Shown here: positions 27,057 through 35,148 of the stretch, piece after piece
How the letters are laid out: the number at the start of each line of letters is the position of its first letter
Numbering within the stretch: position 1 is the stretch's first letter
Made by a program: the position numbers and the translations under genes
Assembly (NCBI GenBank): GCA_964469485.1
Contig: CAYXZP010000005.1
Span: forward strand, 1-60,107
DNA: 60,107 nucleotides
Direction of reading: 5' to 3'
Source: CAYXZP01 sp964469485
GTDB lineage: Bacteria > Desulfobacterota > Binatia > UBA1149 > CAYXZP01
The notes under the pieces: generated by a model
The model's database searches: none
Told to the model about the DNA's origin: nothing
What the model saw: the letters and a program-made list of their open reading frames with translations, nothing else

Positions 27057-27860
27057 ATGGACCTGGGACTCAAAGACGCGGCCGTCGTGGTAAGCGGCGG
27101 CAGCAAGGGCATGGGGCGGGCCGCGGCCGAGTCCTTTGCCGCCGAGGGCGCACGGGTGGCCGTGCTGGCCCGTGGCCAGGCCGCCCTGGACCAGACCGTG
27201 GCCCACCTGGCCGAGCTTGGCAGTCCCGACGCGGTCGGCCTGAGCGTCGACCTGCACGACAGCGCCGCGGTCGAGGCCGCTTTCGACGAGCTTGGCGCGC
27301 GCTGGGGCCAGCTAAACGCCCTGGTCAACGCCGCCGGCCCCGGAAGTGCCGGCCCGTTCGAGGCATTGGACGACCAGGCCTGGCTCGAAACCTTCGAGAT
27401 GGGAACCATGAGCGCGGTGCGCACGGTGCGGGCCGCAGTTCCCTGGCTAAAAAAGGCCGCCTGGGCACGCATCGTCAATCTGGCCGCCTATTCGGTGAGA
27501 CGCCAAAGCCCCGGCCTTGTCGCCTACACCGCGGCCAAGGCGGCGCTTACCAGCGTATCGAAGAACCTTGCGCGCAGTCTTGCCGCCGACGGCATAAGTG
27601 TGAACACGGTGAGCCCGGGCATGTTCATGTCCGACAGTCTTACCGCGTACCTCGAGTCTGTGGCCCAGGCCAAGGGCATCGACCCCCATGACCCCGGCGA
27701 CGCCCACCGCGTGATGGTCGAAGAGTACGGCGGCGCGGTCGATATGGGACGGGCAGGGCTACCCTCTGAGATAGGACCGGTCATCGTCTTTCTGGCCTCC
27801 AAGGCCAACAGTTACATGACCGGGGCCAATGTGAACGTGGACGGCGGCACCGATTTTTGA
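27057..27860 (+). CDS. short-chain dehydrogenase/reductase (SDR)
   Basis: 267 residues: VVSGGSKGMGRAAAESF (cofactor motif with G-G-S-K-G-M-G), NAAGPGS in place of NNAG, serine in NLAAYS, VAYTAAKAAL (Y-x3-K) and NVDGGTDF at the C-terminus. ATG at 27057 in the divergent interval with the D-aminoacylase-like gene (26972). A 13-base dyad AGTCC-GCT-GGACT (26999-27011) lies in that interval. The stop overlaps the next ATG (TGATG), so SDR and DUF1214 protein are translationally coupled. Confidence 0.9.
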   Translation: MDLGLKDAAVVVSGGSKGMGRAAAESFAAEGARVAVLARGQAALDQTVAHLAELGSPDAVGLSVDLHDSAAVEAAFDELGARWGQLNALVNAAGPGSAGPFEALDDQAWLETFEMGTMSAVRTVRAAVPWLKKAAWARIVNLAAYSVRRQSPGLVAYTAAKAALTSVSKNLARSLAADGISVNTVSPGMFMSDSLTAYLESVAQAKGIDPHDPGDAHRVMVEEYGGAVDMGRAGLPSEIGPVIVFLASKANSYMTGANVNVDGGTDF

Positions 27861-28945
27861 TGTCCGAGCTGGCCGACACCCTCCTTTCGGGACGTTCTTG
27901 GGATGAGCTTTGCCAGGCGCTTCGTGAGGCCGGGCTCCAGGTCCTTGCAAGCGAGGACAGCGGTGACGGTCTCGACCGCGCCGAAGCATTGCGCTTGGTC
28001 TCGCGCCTGCTGCGCGGAGGGCTGGAGAACTTCGTCGAACACAACGACCCGGCCGCGCCACGGCTGGTATCGACCTGTCACGAAACGATAAAGATAGTGG
28101 CCGAGAACCCCGACAACAACTACCTTTCATCTGCCGTCAGCGCCGCCCATGACTACCGGGTCTGGGGCCGGCGCGGGACGGCCGCATGGCTGAGCTTCAA
28201 CACGCATGCCGGCGGCTTCGGAAGCGGGGGCCGGGGAACGGCCGCGGTAATGAACGGCCGCGACCTTGACACCGACGACGACGGAAGTTTCGAGCTGTTC
28301 TTGTCCAGCAACGAACGGTCCGGAAACTGGCTACGGCTCGACGAGGACAGCACCCACTTCATCGTTCGCGAGACGGTGGCCGACCCGGCAAGCGAAGAAC
28401 AAGCCGAGCTATCCATCGAACGGACCGACGGCGGTGGACCGCCGCCACCGGCCGACCCCGAGGAGTTAGCTCGTCAGATGGCCGCTGTCGGCCAGTACGT
28501 CGGTCTGGTCTCGGGTATGGCCGATGCTTGGGCCCGGGCCAACGCAGAGCGGCCCTTCGAGTTCGTCGACCTCGGTCCCGGGGCGGCCCTGGCCTATGCC
28601 GACCCTGAGATAATATTTCATCAAGCCTACTGGGAACTGGCCGACGACGAGGCCCTCCTGGTCGATGTCACACCGCCCGATTGCCAGTACTGGGGCTTTT
28701 GCCTTTACAACCGTTGGTTGGAATCGCTCGACTACCGTTATCACCCGATATCGCTCAACAAGCGCAGCGCACAACTCAGCGACGATGGCCGTCTCGGCAT
28801 CGCCGTGGCCGCCAAGGACCCCGGCCTCCCCGACCACCCCAACTGGCTCGACAGGGCCGGCCACCGCCGCGGGACCATCGGAGTGCGTTGGGTGGGAATG
28901 GGCGTCGAGGACGTGATACCTCAGTGCCGCGTCGTAAAGGTCTGA
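27860..28945 (+). CDS. DUF1214 domain protein
   Basis: 361 residues. The C-terminal third matches the DUF1214 pattern: DDEALLVDVTPPDCQYWGFCLYNRW followed by LESLDYRYHPISLNKRSA and WLDRAGHRRGTIGVRWVG. The N-terminal region (about 1-200) is acidic and less distinctive (ENPDNNYLSSAVSAAHDYRVWGRRG). No signal peptide is visible. DUF1214 proteins are frequent in lipid and steroid catabolic clusters but have no assigned reaction. It is sandwiched between an SDR (one-base overlap) and an aldehyde dehydrogenase (15 bases), so it probably acts in the same pathway. Start is ATG 27860; the TTG in front gives an apparent extra Met. Confidence 0.83.
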   Translation: MSELADTLLSGRSWDELCQALREAGLQVLASEDSGDGLDRAEALRLVSRLLRGGLENFVEHNDPAAPRLVSTCHETIKIVAENPDNNYLSSAVSAAHDYRVWGRRGTAAWLSFNTHAGGFGSGGRGTAAVMNGRDLDTDDDGSFELFLSSNERSGNWLRLDEDSTHFIVRETVADPASEEQAELSIERTDGGGPPPPADPEELARQMAAVGQYVGLVSGMADAWARANAERPFEFVDLGPGAALAYADPEIIFHQAYWELADDEALLVDVTPPDCQYWGFCLYNRWLESLDYRYHPISLNKRSAQLSDDGRLGIAVAAKDPGLPDHPNWLDRAGHRRGTIGVRWVGMGVEDVIPQCRVVKV

Positions 28946-28959
28946 GACAAGGAAACGCG

Positions 28960-30441
28960 ATGAAGAACAAAGCCTACCAAATGTACATCGACGGCGTCTG
29001 GACCGAGGCGGCCTCCGGGCGGCGCTACGAGCTTCCCAACCCGGCCACCGAGGAGACCATCGCCTCGGTGCCCGACGCCGGCATAGACGACTTGCGGCGC
29101 GCCATAGAGGCCGCGCGCCGTGCTTTCGACGAGGGGCCCTGGCCGCGTTCATCGCGCCAAGAACGGGCCGAGATGATAGGCCGTCTCATCGAGGGGCTAG
29201 AGGCACGCAAGGAAGAGTTCCGCGAGGTACTGGTGGCCGCCCACGCCGCCGAGCACATCACCCACTTCGTACAGCTGGACACCCCGGTCGACCATCTACG
29301 GCTTTACCAACAACTGGCCCTCGACTTCGACCCGGCCCAGCCGATCACCGCCTCCAAGGCCATGACGCCCATGGGCGAGATAGACGTGGCCGGCATCGCC
29401 TACCGCCAACCGGTCGGGGTCTGCGGGCTGATACCGACCTGGAACTTCCCGCTCTACATAAGCGCCCAGAAGCTCGGCCCGCTGCTGGCCACCGGTTGCA
29501 CGGCGGTGGTAAAGCCTTCGCCCTTTGGTCCGCTCATCGACGTTATGCTGGCCGAGATTCTCGACGGCATCGGCCTACCCCCTGGCGTTGTGAACGTGGT
29601 GACCGGCCAGGGCCCCGAACTCGGCGCCGAGCTTACCGAGAGCCCCATGGTCGACAAGATCAGCTTCACCGGCTCCTGCGATGTCGGTAAGCGCGTGATG
29701 GCCGCGGCCGCGGGCACCCTCAAGCGGCTGCATCTAGAGCTTGGCGGCAAGTCGGCCCAGATAGTGCTCGACGATGCCGACCTCGACCTCCAATCGATGG
29801 TCGCTTCCTCGCCCTCCTACTTTCACGCCGGCCAGGGCTGCGCGATGAACACCCGGGTACTGGTCAGCCGCGGGCGCCACGACGAGCTGGTCGACAAGAT
29901 GACCGCCTTCGTCACCAATGTCGTAAAGGTCGGTGACCCCGCCGACCCCGATGTCATGCTGGGTCCGGTCATTAGGGCCGAACGCCGCGATGCCATCGAA
30001 GAGTACATAGATTCGGGCAAGACCGAAGGGGCCGAGCTTGCCACCGGCGGCCGGCGGCCGGCCCATCTGGCGCGCGGCTACTTCATCGAACCGACCATCT
30101 TCGCCAATGTCCGAAACGACATGCGCATCGCCCGCGAGGAAATCTTCGGGCCGGTGGTATCCGTCATCCCCTTCGACGACGAAGAGGACGCCATCCGCAT
30201 TGCCAACGATTCCGACTATGGTCTGTTCGGCGGCATCGCCACCGCACCGACACCGGAGGCCACCGAACACGCTCGCGAGATGGCCAAGCGTATCCGCACC
30301 GGCGGTATCTCGATAAACGGCGCCGTCAGTGTGGTCCATTCACCGTTTGGCGGTTTCAAGCAGTCGGGCCTTGGGCGCGAGGGCGGGATGTTCGGGATAC
30401 ACGAGTTCACCGAGGTCCAATCGATAAACTGGCCGGCCTGA
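28960..30441 (+). CDS. aldehyde dehydrogenase
   Basis: 493-residue NAD(P)-dependent aldehyde dehydrogenase of normal length. Motifs: cofactor loop FTGSCDVGKRVM, general-base glutamate in LHLELGGKSAQIVL and nucleophile cysteine in FHAGQGCAMNTR. The C-terminus SPFGGFKQSGLGREGG is diagnostic. Start is ATG 28960 (MKNKAYQMYIDGVWTE) with AAGGA upstream. Oxidises an aldehyde to the acid, consistent with the preceding SDR/DUF1214 pair (alcohol to aldehyde to acid). An operator copy follows its stop by 37 bases and belongs to the next gene. Confidence 0.94.
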   Translation: MKNKAYQMYIDGVWTEAASGRRYELPNPATEETIASVPDAGIDDLRRAIEAARRAFDEGPWPRSSRQERAEMIGRLIEGLEARKEEFREVLVAAHAAEHITHFVQLDTPVDHLRLYQQLALDFDPAQPITASKAMTPMGEIDVAGIAYRQPVGVCGLIPTWNFPLYISAQKLGPLLATGCTAVVKPSPFGPLIDVMLAEILDGIGLPPGVVNVVTGQGPELGAELTESPMVDKISFTGSCDVGKRVMAAAAGTLKRLHLELGGKSAQIVLDDADLDLQSMVASSPSYFHAGQGCAMNTRVLVSRGRHDELVDKMTAFVTNVVKVGDPADPDVMLGPVIRAERRDAIEEYIDSGKTEGAELATGGRRPAHLARGYFIEPTIFANVRNDMRIAREEIFGPVVSVIPFDDEEDAIRIANDSDYGLFGGIATAPTPEATEHAREMAKRIRTGGISINGAVSVVHSPFGGFKQSGLGREGGMFGIHEFTEVQSINWPA

Positions 30442-30478
30442 GCCGGGGAGTGGACAGGCCCGGGACCGTCTGATTATC

Positions 30479-30491
30479 TGACGAACCGTCA
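30479..30491 (+). promoter_or_regulatory. operator copy 3 directly before the start codon
   Basis: TGAC-GAACC-GTCA, with flanks making ATCTGAC-N5-GTCAAAT (30476-30493). It ends one base before the ATG at 30493, leaving no room for a Shine-Dalgarno sequence. A weak -10-like GATTAT (30472-30477) and a -35-like TGGACA (30451-30456) are 15 bases apart, so the transcription start would fall inside the operator. Confidence 0.55.
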
Positions 30492-30492
30492 A

Positions 30493-31806
30493 ATGATGAA
30501 TCTCGACGACATGATACTTGTCAGCGTCGACGACCATGTCGTCGAACCTCCCGATATGTTCGACGGGCGTTTGCCGGAAAAGTACAAGGACCGAGCCCCA
30601 CGGGTGGTACGCAAGAGCGACGGCTCCGACGTCTGGCTCTTTGAAGGCAACCAACTTCCCAACATCGGACTGAACGCCGTCGTCGGCCGCCCACCCAAAG
30701 AATACGGGGTCGAACCGACCGCCTACGACCAGATGCGCCCGGGCTGTTATGACATCGACGCACGAATCGGCGACATGAACGTCAACGGCGTACTGGCCTC
30801 GATGTGCTTCCCTTCTTTTCCGTCGTTCTGCGGCCAGCTGTTCGCCAACACCGAAGACAAAGCGATGGCGCTGGCCATGCTGCGCGCCTACAACGACTGG
30901 CACATCGACGGGTGGTGCGGGAGCTACCCCGGACGCTTCATCCCGCTGGCGCTGCCGGTGATGTGGGACGCCGGACTGATGGCCGAAGAGGTTCGGCGTT
31001 GCGCGGCCAAGGGCTGCCACGCGATGAGTTTTTCGGAAAATCCCGAAAAACTCGGCTTCCCCAGTCTCCACGACCCCTCTTGGGACCCGGTCTGGCAGGC
31101 CTGTTCGGACACTGCCACGGTGGTCTGCATCCACATCGGCTCGGCCGCCGGCATGAGCTTTACCTCGATGGACTCACCGGTGGACGTGATGATAACCGTC
31201 TCGCCCATGAACATTTTCGGTTGCGCGGCCGACCTTGTCTTCTCCAGCGTGCTGCGCCGCTTTCCCGACCTCAAGATCGCGCTTTCCGAAGGCGGCATAG
31301 GATGGATACCCTACTTCCTCGAACGCGTTGATTACGTCTACGAACACCACCACCAGTGGACCAATCAGGACTTCGGCGGGCGCCTGCCGAGCGACGTGTT
31401 CCGCGAACACATCATCACCTGTTTCATCGAGGACCCGGTCGGTGTAGCCGTGCGCGACAAGATAGGCGTGGACACTATGTGCTGGGAATGCGACTACCCG
31501 CATTCGGACACCACCTGGCCCGAGTCCCCCGAACGTCTGATGCGAAGTTTCGAAGGTGTAAGCGACGAGGACATTAACAAGATAACCCACGAAAACGCCC
31601 TCAGCGCCTTCGCGCTCGACCCCTTTGCCCACATTCCGCGCCAGCAATGCACCGTCGGTGCTTTGCGTGCCCAGGCCACCGAGGTCGACCTGAGTCTAAA
31701 GAGCGCGGGTGGGCACGCACCCACCGAGGACTCGGCCCGGCCGGTGACCTCCCAAGACATCGTCGACCAGTTGGCCACGGCCTTCTCCACCCCGGCCGAC
31801 CCCTAA
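30493..31806 (+). CDS. amidohydrolase-family (PF04909-type) hydrolase
   Basis: 437 residues, the longest of three paralogues. LVSVDDHVVEPPDMF (metal-site D-x-H near residue 14), VCIHIGSAAG, IALSEGGIGWIPYFLER and CWECDYPHSDTTWPES. The last 60 residues (from about 375) are an extra low-complexity tail with no recognised domain. Start ATG 30493 or the next ATG at 30496. First gene of a + strand operon with SDR, DUF35 and thiolase-like genes, controlled by operator copy 3. The short or absent leader suggests leaderless translation. Confidence 0.87.
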   Translation: MMNLDDMILVSVDDHVVEPPDMFDGRLPEKYKDRAPRVVRKSDGSDVWLFEGNQLPNIGLNAVVGRPPKEYGVEPTAYDQMRPGCYDIDARIGDMNVNGVLASMCFPSFPSFCGQLFANTEDKAMALAMLRAYNDWHIDGWCGSYPGRFIPLALPVMWDAGLMAEEVRRCAAKGCHAMSFSENPEKLGFPSLHDPSWDPVWQACSDTATVVCIHIGSAAGMSFTSMDSPVDVMITVSPMNIFGCAADLVFSSVLRRFPDLKIALSEGGIGWIPYFLERVDYVYEHHHQWTNQDFGGRLPSDVFREHIITCFIEDPVGVAVRDKIGVDTMCWECDYPHSDTTWPESPERLMRSFEGVSDEDINKITHENALSAFALDPFAHIPRQQCTVGALRAQATEVDLSLKSAGGHAPTEDSARPVTSQDIVDQLATAFSTPADP

Positions 31807-31831
31807 GGCCGAATCGAAGAAAGGAGAACCA

Positions 31832-32581
31832 ATGCGCTTCAACAACAAGGTCGCCGTGGTGACCGGCTCGGGACAAGGAATAGGCGAAGCATATGCCAAA
31901 GGGCTGGCCGCTGAGGGTGCCGCGGTGGTCATAGCCGAACTAAACGAGGAACAGGGCCAGCGGGTGGCCTCCGAAATAGAGGCCTCGGGCGGACAGGCGC
32001 TGTTCGTAAGGACCGACGTCGCCGATGAGGAATCGACGGTCGCCATGGGAAAGGCGGCCACAGAGGCTTTCGGTGGCGTCGATTATCTGGTCAACAACGC
32101 GGCCATCTACAAGAGCATGGAGATGCACTCCATGCTCGACATGCCCATCGACTATTGGGACCGCTTCATGCGGGTGAACATGACCGGAGCACTGCTGGCC
32201 ACACGCGCAGTCTATGAATCCATGACCGAACGCGGCGGCGGTGCCATCGTCAACCAATCATCTACCGCAGCCTGGATGGCGGCGGGTTATTACGGTATCG
32301 CCAAGCTTGCCCTTCACGGTGTCACCCATTCGCTGGCCGCTGAGCTTGGTGGACGTAACATAAGGGTCAACGCCATCGCTCCGGGGCCGGTCGATACCGA
32401 GGCCACACGCACCGTGGTCCCCGATGGGATAATAGACGATATCGTGGGCGGCCTTCAGCTAAAGCGCGTGGGCCAACCCGAGGACATGGTTGGCACCTGC
32501 CTGTTCCTTTTGTCCGACGATGCCGCCTGGGTCACCGCCCAGATAGTGGCCGTCGACGGCGGCCAGATAATGCGCGCCTGA
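31832..32581 (+). CDS. short-chain dehydrogenase/reductase (SDR)
   Basis: 249-residue SDR: VAVVTGSGQGIGEAYAKGL, NNAAIY, serine in VNQSSTAAW, GYYGIAKLAL (Y-x3-K) and the AVDGGQIMRA C-terminus. Acidic residue after beta-2 (IAELNEEQ) suggests NAD(H). A good Shine-Dalgarno (AAAGGAGA) lies 10 bases upstream of the ATG. Sits between the amidohydrolase (25 bases) and DUF35 (15 bases), so likely oxidises a hydroxyacyl-CoA before cleavage by the thiolase-like pair. Many Ile codons are ATA. Confidence 0.91.
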   Translation: MRFNNKVAVVTGSGQGIGEAYAKGLAAEGAAVVIAELNEEQGQRVASEIEASGGQALFVRTDVADEESTVAMGKAATEAFGGVDYLVNNAAIYKSMEMHSMLDMPIDYWDRFMRVNMTGALLATRAVYESMTERGGGAIVNQSSTAAWMAAGYYGIAKLALHGVTHSLAAELGGRNIRVNAIAPGPVDTEATRTVVPDGIIDDIVGGLQLKRVGQPEDMVGTCLFLLSDDAAWVTAQIVAVDGGQIMRA

Positions 32582-32596
32582 GGCCCTAGGGCCGCC

Positions 32597-33013
32597 GTGA
32601 GCAATAACCCGACCCGAATTCTTCCCCAACTCTTGCCGGAAAACGAGTTCTTCTGGACCGCCGGCGCCGATGGGCGGCTGCGGGTGCTTGGCTGCAGCGA
32701 TTGCGGCCATTACCTGCACCCGCCCGCGCCTCTTTGCCCAAAATGCATGGGCCGGAATCTGGCCCCCGAAGAGGTCTCGGGCAAGGCCGAGGTCATCACC
32801 TTCACTATCAACCACCAGCCTTGGATACCCGGCTTCGAGCCGCCATATGCAATAGCCATAGTCGAGCTTGCCGAACAGAAGGGACTGCGAGTGACGACCA
32901 ACATCGTCGGCTGTGAGCCCGACGAGGTCGCCATCGGCATGAAGGTGCAGGTCGTTTTCGAGGACGCGGGTCAAGGCGTGTTCCTTCCGCTGTTCGAACC
33001 GGAGGGCCGGTGA
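32597..33013 (+). CDS. DUF35/OB-fold zinc-ribbon protein
   Basis: 138 residues, with zinc ribbon GCSDCGHYLHPPAPLCPKC followed by an OB-fold (FTINHQPWIPGFEPPYAIAIV). GTG start with AGGG five bases before. Its stop overlaps the thiolase GTG (GTGA), giving strict coupling. Predicted partner of the thiolase-like protein at 33010-34200, as in Ltp2-DUF35 aldolases. Confidence 0.88.
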   Translation: MSNNPTRILPQLLPENEFFWTAGADGRLRVLGCSDCGHYLHPPAPLCPKCMGRNLAPEEVSGKAEVITFTINHQPWIPGFEPPYAIAIVELAEQKGLRVTTNIVGCEPDEVAIGMKVQVVFEDAGQGVFLPLFEPEGR

Positions 33014-34200
33014 GCGAGCGCTTCGAGGACCGGGTCGTCATATCCGGGCTCGGCCAATCCGATGTCGGCCGCCGCACGGGCCGCGACCCCCTGGCACTGA
33101 CCGTCGACGCCTGTCTGGGGGCCATCGAGGACGCCGGGCTCGAGCGTGACGACATAGACGGTCTTTCGACTTATCCCGGTATGGCCGTAGCCGCCGCGCC
33201 CGGTTTCAGCGGAGCAAGCGCCACGGACGTGCAAGAGGCGCTCCGGCTCAAGCTCAACTGGTTCACCGGCGGGCTCGAGATGCCCGGACAGCTCGGCTCC
33301 ATCGTCAACGCGGCCATGGCCGTGGCCACGGGGCTATGCCGCCACGTTCTATGTTTTCGGACCGTGTGGGAATCGACGGCCCAGGGCGGCGGGCCACGCA
33401 AGGGCATCGGCGTGGGCACTAGCGGTCCCTTCCGGGCCACCGGCCAGCAGCAGTGGACCCTTCCCTTCGGCGCAGCTTCGGCCGCCAATTGGATAGCGCT
33501 CATGGCCCAGCGCCATTTTCATGAATACGGAACCACCCGCGAGCAGTTGGCCTGGGTAGCGCTAAACGGACGGCGTCACGCCGCTCTCAACCCCGATGCC
33601 ATCTATCGCCAAGAGCTAACGATGGACGACTATATGTCGGCACGTATGATCTCGACGCCCTTCTGCCTTTACGACTGCGACGTTCCGGTGGATGCCAGTA
33701 CGGCCATCGTCGTCTCGTCGGCCGATACCGTGGCCGACCTGGCCCACTCGGTTCGCGTGGAGGCCGTGGGTACGGCCATCCATGACCGACCGAGCTGGGA
33801 CCAGTGGGGCGACCTCACGACCATGGCCGCGCGCGATGCGGCGGCCCAGATGTGGTCGCGTACTGATCTCGGGCCGGACGACATCGACGTGGCCGAACTC
33901 TACGACGGCTTCAGCTTCATAACGCTTGCCTGGTTGGAGGCCCTGGGCTTTTGCGACAAGGGCCAGGCCGGCCCCTTCATCGAGGGGGGCGAGCGCATCG
34001 CGCTCACCGGCCAACTGCCGCTCAACACACACGGCGGCCAGTTGTCGGCCGGACGTCTGCACGGTTACGGCTTCCTGCATGAGGCCTGCCTGCAGCTTCG
34101 CGGTGAGTGCGGCGCGCGCCAGGTGGCCAATCCCATGGTAGCTGTGGCGGCGGCCGGCGGCGGTCCGCTCGGCGCCAGCATCCTTGTAAGGCGCGACTGA
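33010..34200 (+). CDS. thiolase-fold protein, Ltp2-like (non-Cys), partner of DUF35
   Basis: 396 residues. Thiolase-superfamily C-terminal half is intact: ELYDGFSFITLAWLEALGFC, LNTHGGQLSAGRLHG and AAGGGPLGASILV. The nucleophile region has no CASG motif (it reads MPGQLGSIVNAAMAV), so acyl transfer to a cysteine is unlikely. As with the 21330 protein, the DUF35 partner suggests a retro-aldolase. It shares the GFCDKG motif with that paralogue, so the two sets are related but diverged, perhaps with different substrates. GTG start at 33010. Last gene of the operon 30493-34200; convergent with the Rieske gene. Confidence 0.8.
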   Translation: MSERFEDRVVISGLGQSDVGRRTGRDPLALTVDACLGAIEDAGLERDDIDGLSTYPGMAVAAAPGFSGASATDVQEALRLKLNWFTGGLEMPGQLGSIVNAAMAVATGLCRHVLCFRTVWESTAQGGGPRKGIGVGTSGPFRATGQQQWTLPFGAASAANWIALMAQRHFHEYGTTREQLAWVALNGRRHAALNPDAIYRQELTMDDYMSARMISTPFCLYDCDVPVDASTAIVVSSADTVADLAHSVRVEAVGTAIHDRPSWDQWGDLTTMAARDAAAQMWSRTDLGPDDIDVAELYDGFSFITLAWLEALGFCDKGQAGPFIEGGERIALTGQLPLNTHGGQLSAGRLHGYGFLHEACLQLRGECGARQVANPMVAVAAAGGGPLGASILVRRD

Positions 34201-34206
34201 CCGGCC

Positions 34207-35148
34207 TCAGACCGAGACCGGATAGAACTGCTTGGCCCAGGCCCTGAGCTGGCCGATGGGTCCGTCGGCCTCGCACAAGGCCGGATGTTCCAGGTGTATC
34301 TTGTTCTCCCAGATCGGCATGTCCTGCCCGTACTGCCGTTCTATCTCGGCGATGAAGGCGTCGCCGACAGCGCTCGTGGCCGCCGCGTCGTCTCCTTTCT
34401 TGACGCTGAAGCGGATGACCGTCTCATGGTCCTCCTCGTCTATGCAGGTGCCGGTTATGACCAGCAGCGTGTCGACGATGCCGCTAAACCGGGTAACCCC
34501 GAGCCCGAAGCCGTGTGATTCCACCGTCAGCCTTCCCTCGACCGGTCCCTGGGGCGTGGTGAAGGGAATGCCCGAACGGATACGGAATATGTGTCCGTCG
34601 GTCTCGGCCTCCGTCGTGGTCGGGCTCGGGGTCCCGTGAACGTACTGGAAGTGGGCCGGGTCGACGATGTTCTCCATCTGTTCCTGCGGATGCGAGCGCA
34701 CGCGGAAGCGGCGCAACACCGGACGTGTCCACTCCTCGGAACCGAACTCGGGCAGCTCGGGGACCTCCCAGCTCGGCGGCTGGCCGCCCGAGTGGTACCA
34801 GGTCATGACGGTGCCGTTCTTCTCGGTGACCGGCCAGGCCTTGATGGACGCCTTGGCCGGGATGCGCTTGGCATAGGGTATCTCTACGCATCTGCCCTCG
34901 CCGTCATAGAGCCAGGCATGAAAAGGACAACGTATGCAGTCGCCCTCGACCTTGCCGCCATGGCCGAGATGGGCACCGAGATGGCAGCAATGCGCGTCCA
35001 TGACGTGGGCCCGCCCTTCCTCGCCTCGGAACAGCACCACGTCGCGGCCGAAATAACGGCCGGCCCGCACCTCGCCCGTGGCTAGCTCGTCGCTCTCGCA
35101 CACACGGAACCAACCGTGGGGCATGGGAAGCGGAATGCGCTGGCTCAT
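34207..35148 (-). CDS. Rieske non-haem iron oxygenase (KshA-like)
   Basis: 313 residues. Rieske [2Fe-2S] ligands: CCHLGAHLGHGG (C-x-H) and CIRCPFHAW (C-x2-H). The mononuclear iron motif ENIVDPAHFQYVH (N-x2-D-x2-H-x4-H) is clear. The N-terminus PHGWFRVCESDELATGEV and the GDCIRCPFHAW block resemble the 3-ketosteroid 9alpha-hydroxylase oxygenase KshA, so ring or side-chain hydroxylation of a hydrophobic substrate is the best guess. No reductase is encoded nearby. ATG at 35146-35148 overlaps the thiolase stop (ATGA). The longer frame to 35250 is not used. Confidence 0.88.
   Translation of the reverse strand: MSQRIPLPMPHGWFRVCESDELATGEVRAGRYFGRDVVLFRGEEGRAHVMDAHCCHLGAHLGHGGKVEGDCIRCPFHAWLYDGEGRCVEIPYAKRIPAKASIKAWPVTEKNGTVMTWYHSGGQPPSWEVPELPEFGSEEWTRPVLRRFRVRSHPQEQMENIVDPAHFQYVHGTPSPTTTEAETDGHIFRIRSGIPFTTPQGPVEGRLTVESHGFGLGVTRFSGIVDTLLVITGTCIDEEDHETVIRFSVKKGDDAAATSAVGDAFIAEIERQYGQDMPIWENKIHLEHPALCEADGPIGQLRAWAKQFYPVSV

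Noticed and set aside
32582..32593. GGCCCTAGGGCC palindrome between SDR and DUF35
   Set aside because: Short GC palindrome that overlaps the ribosome site of the next gene; expected by chance in GC-rich DNA.
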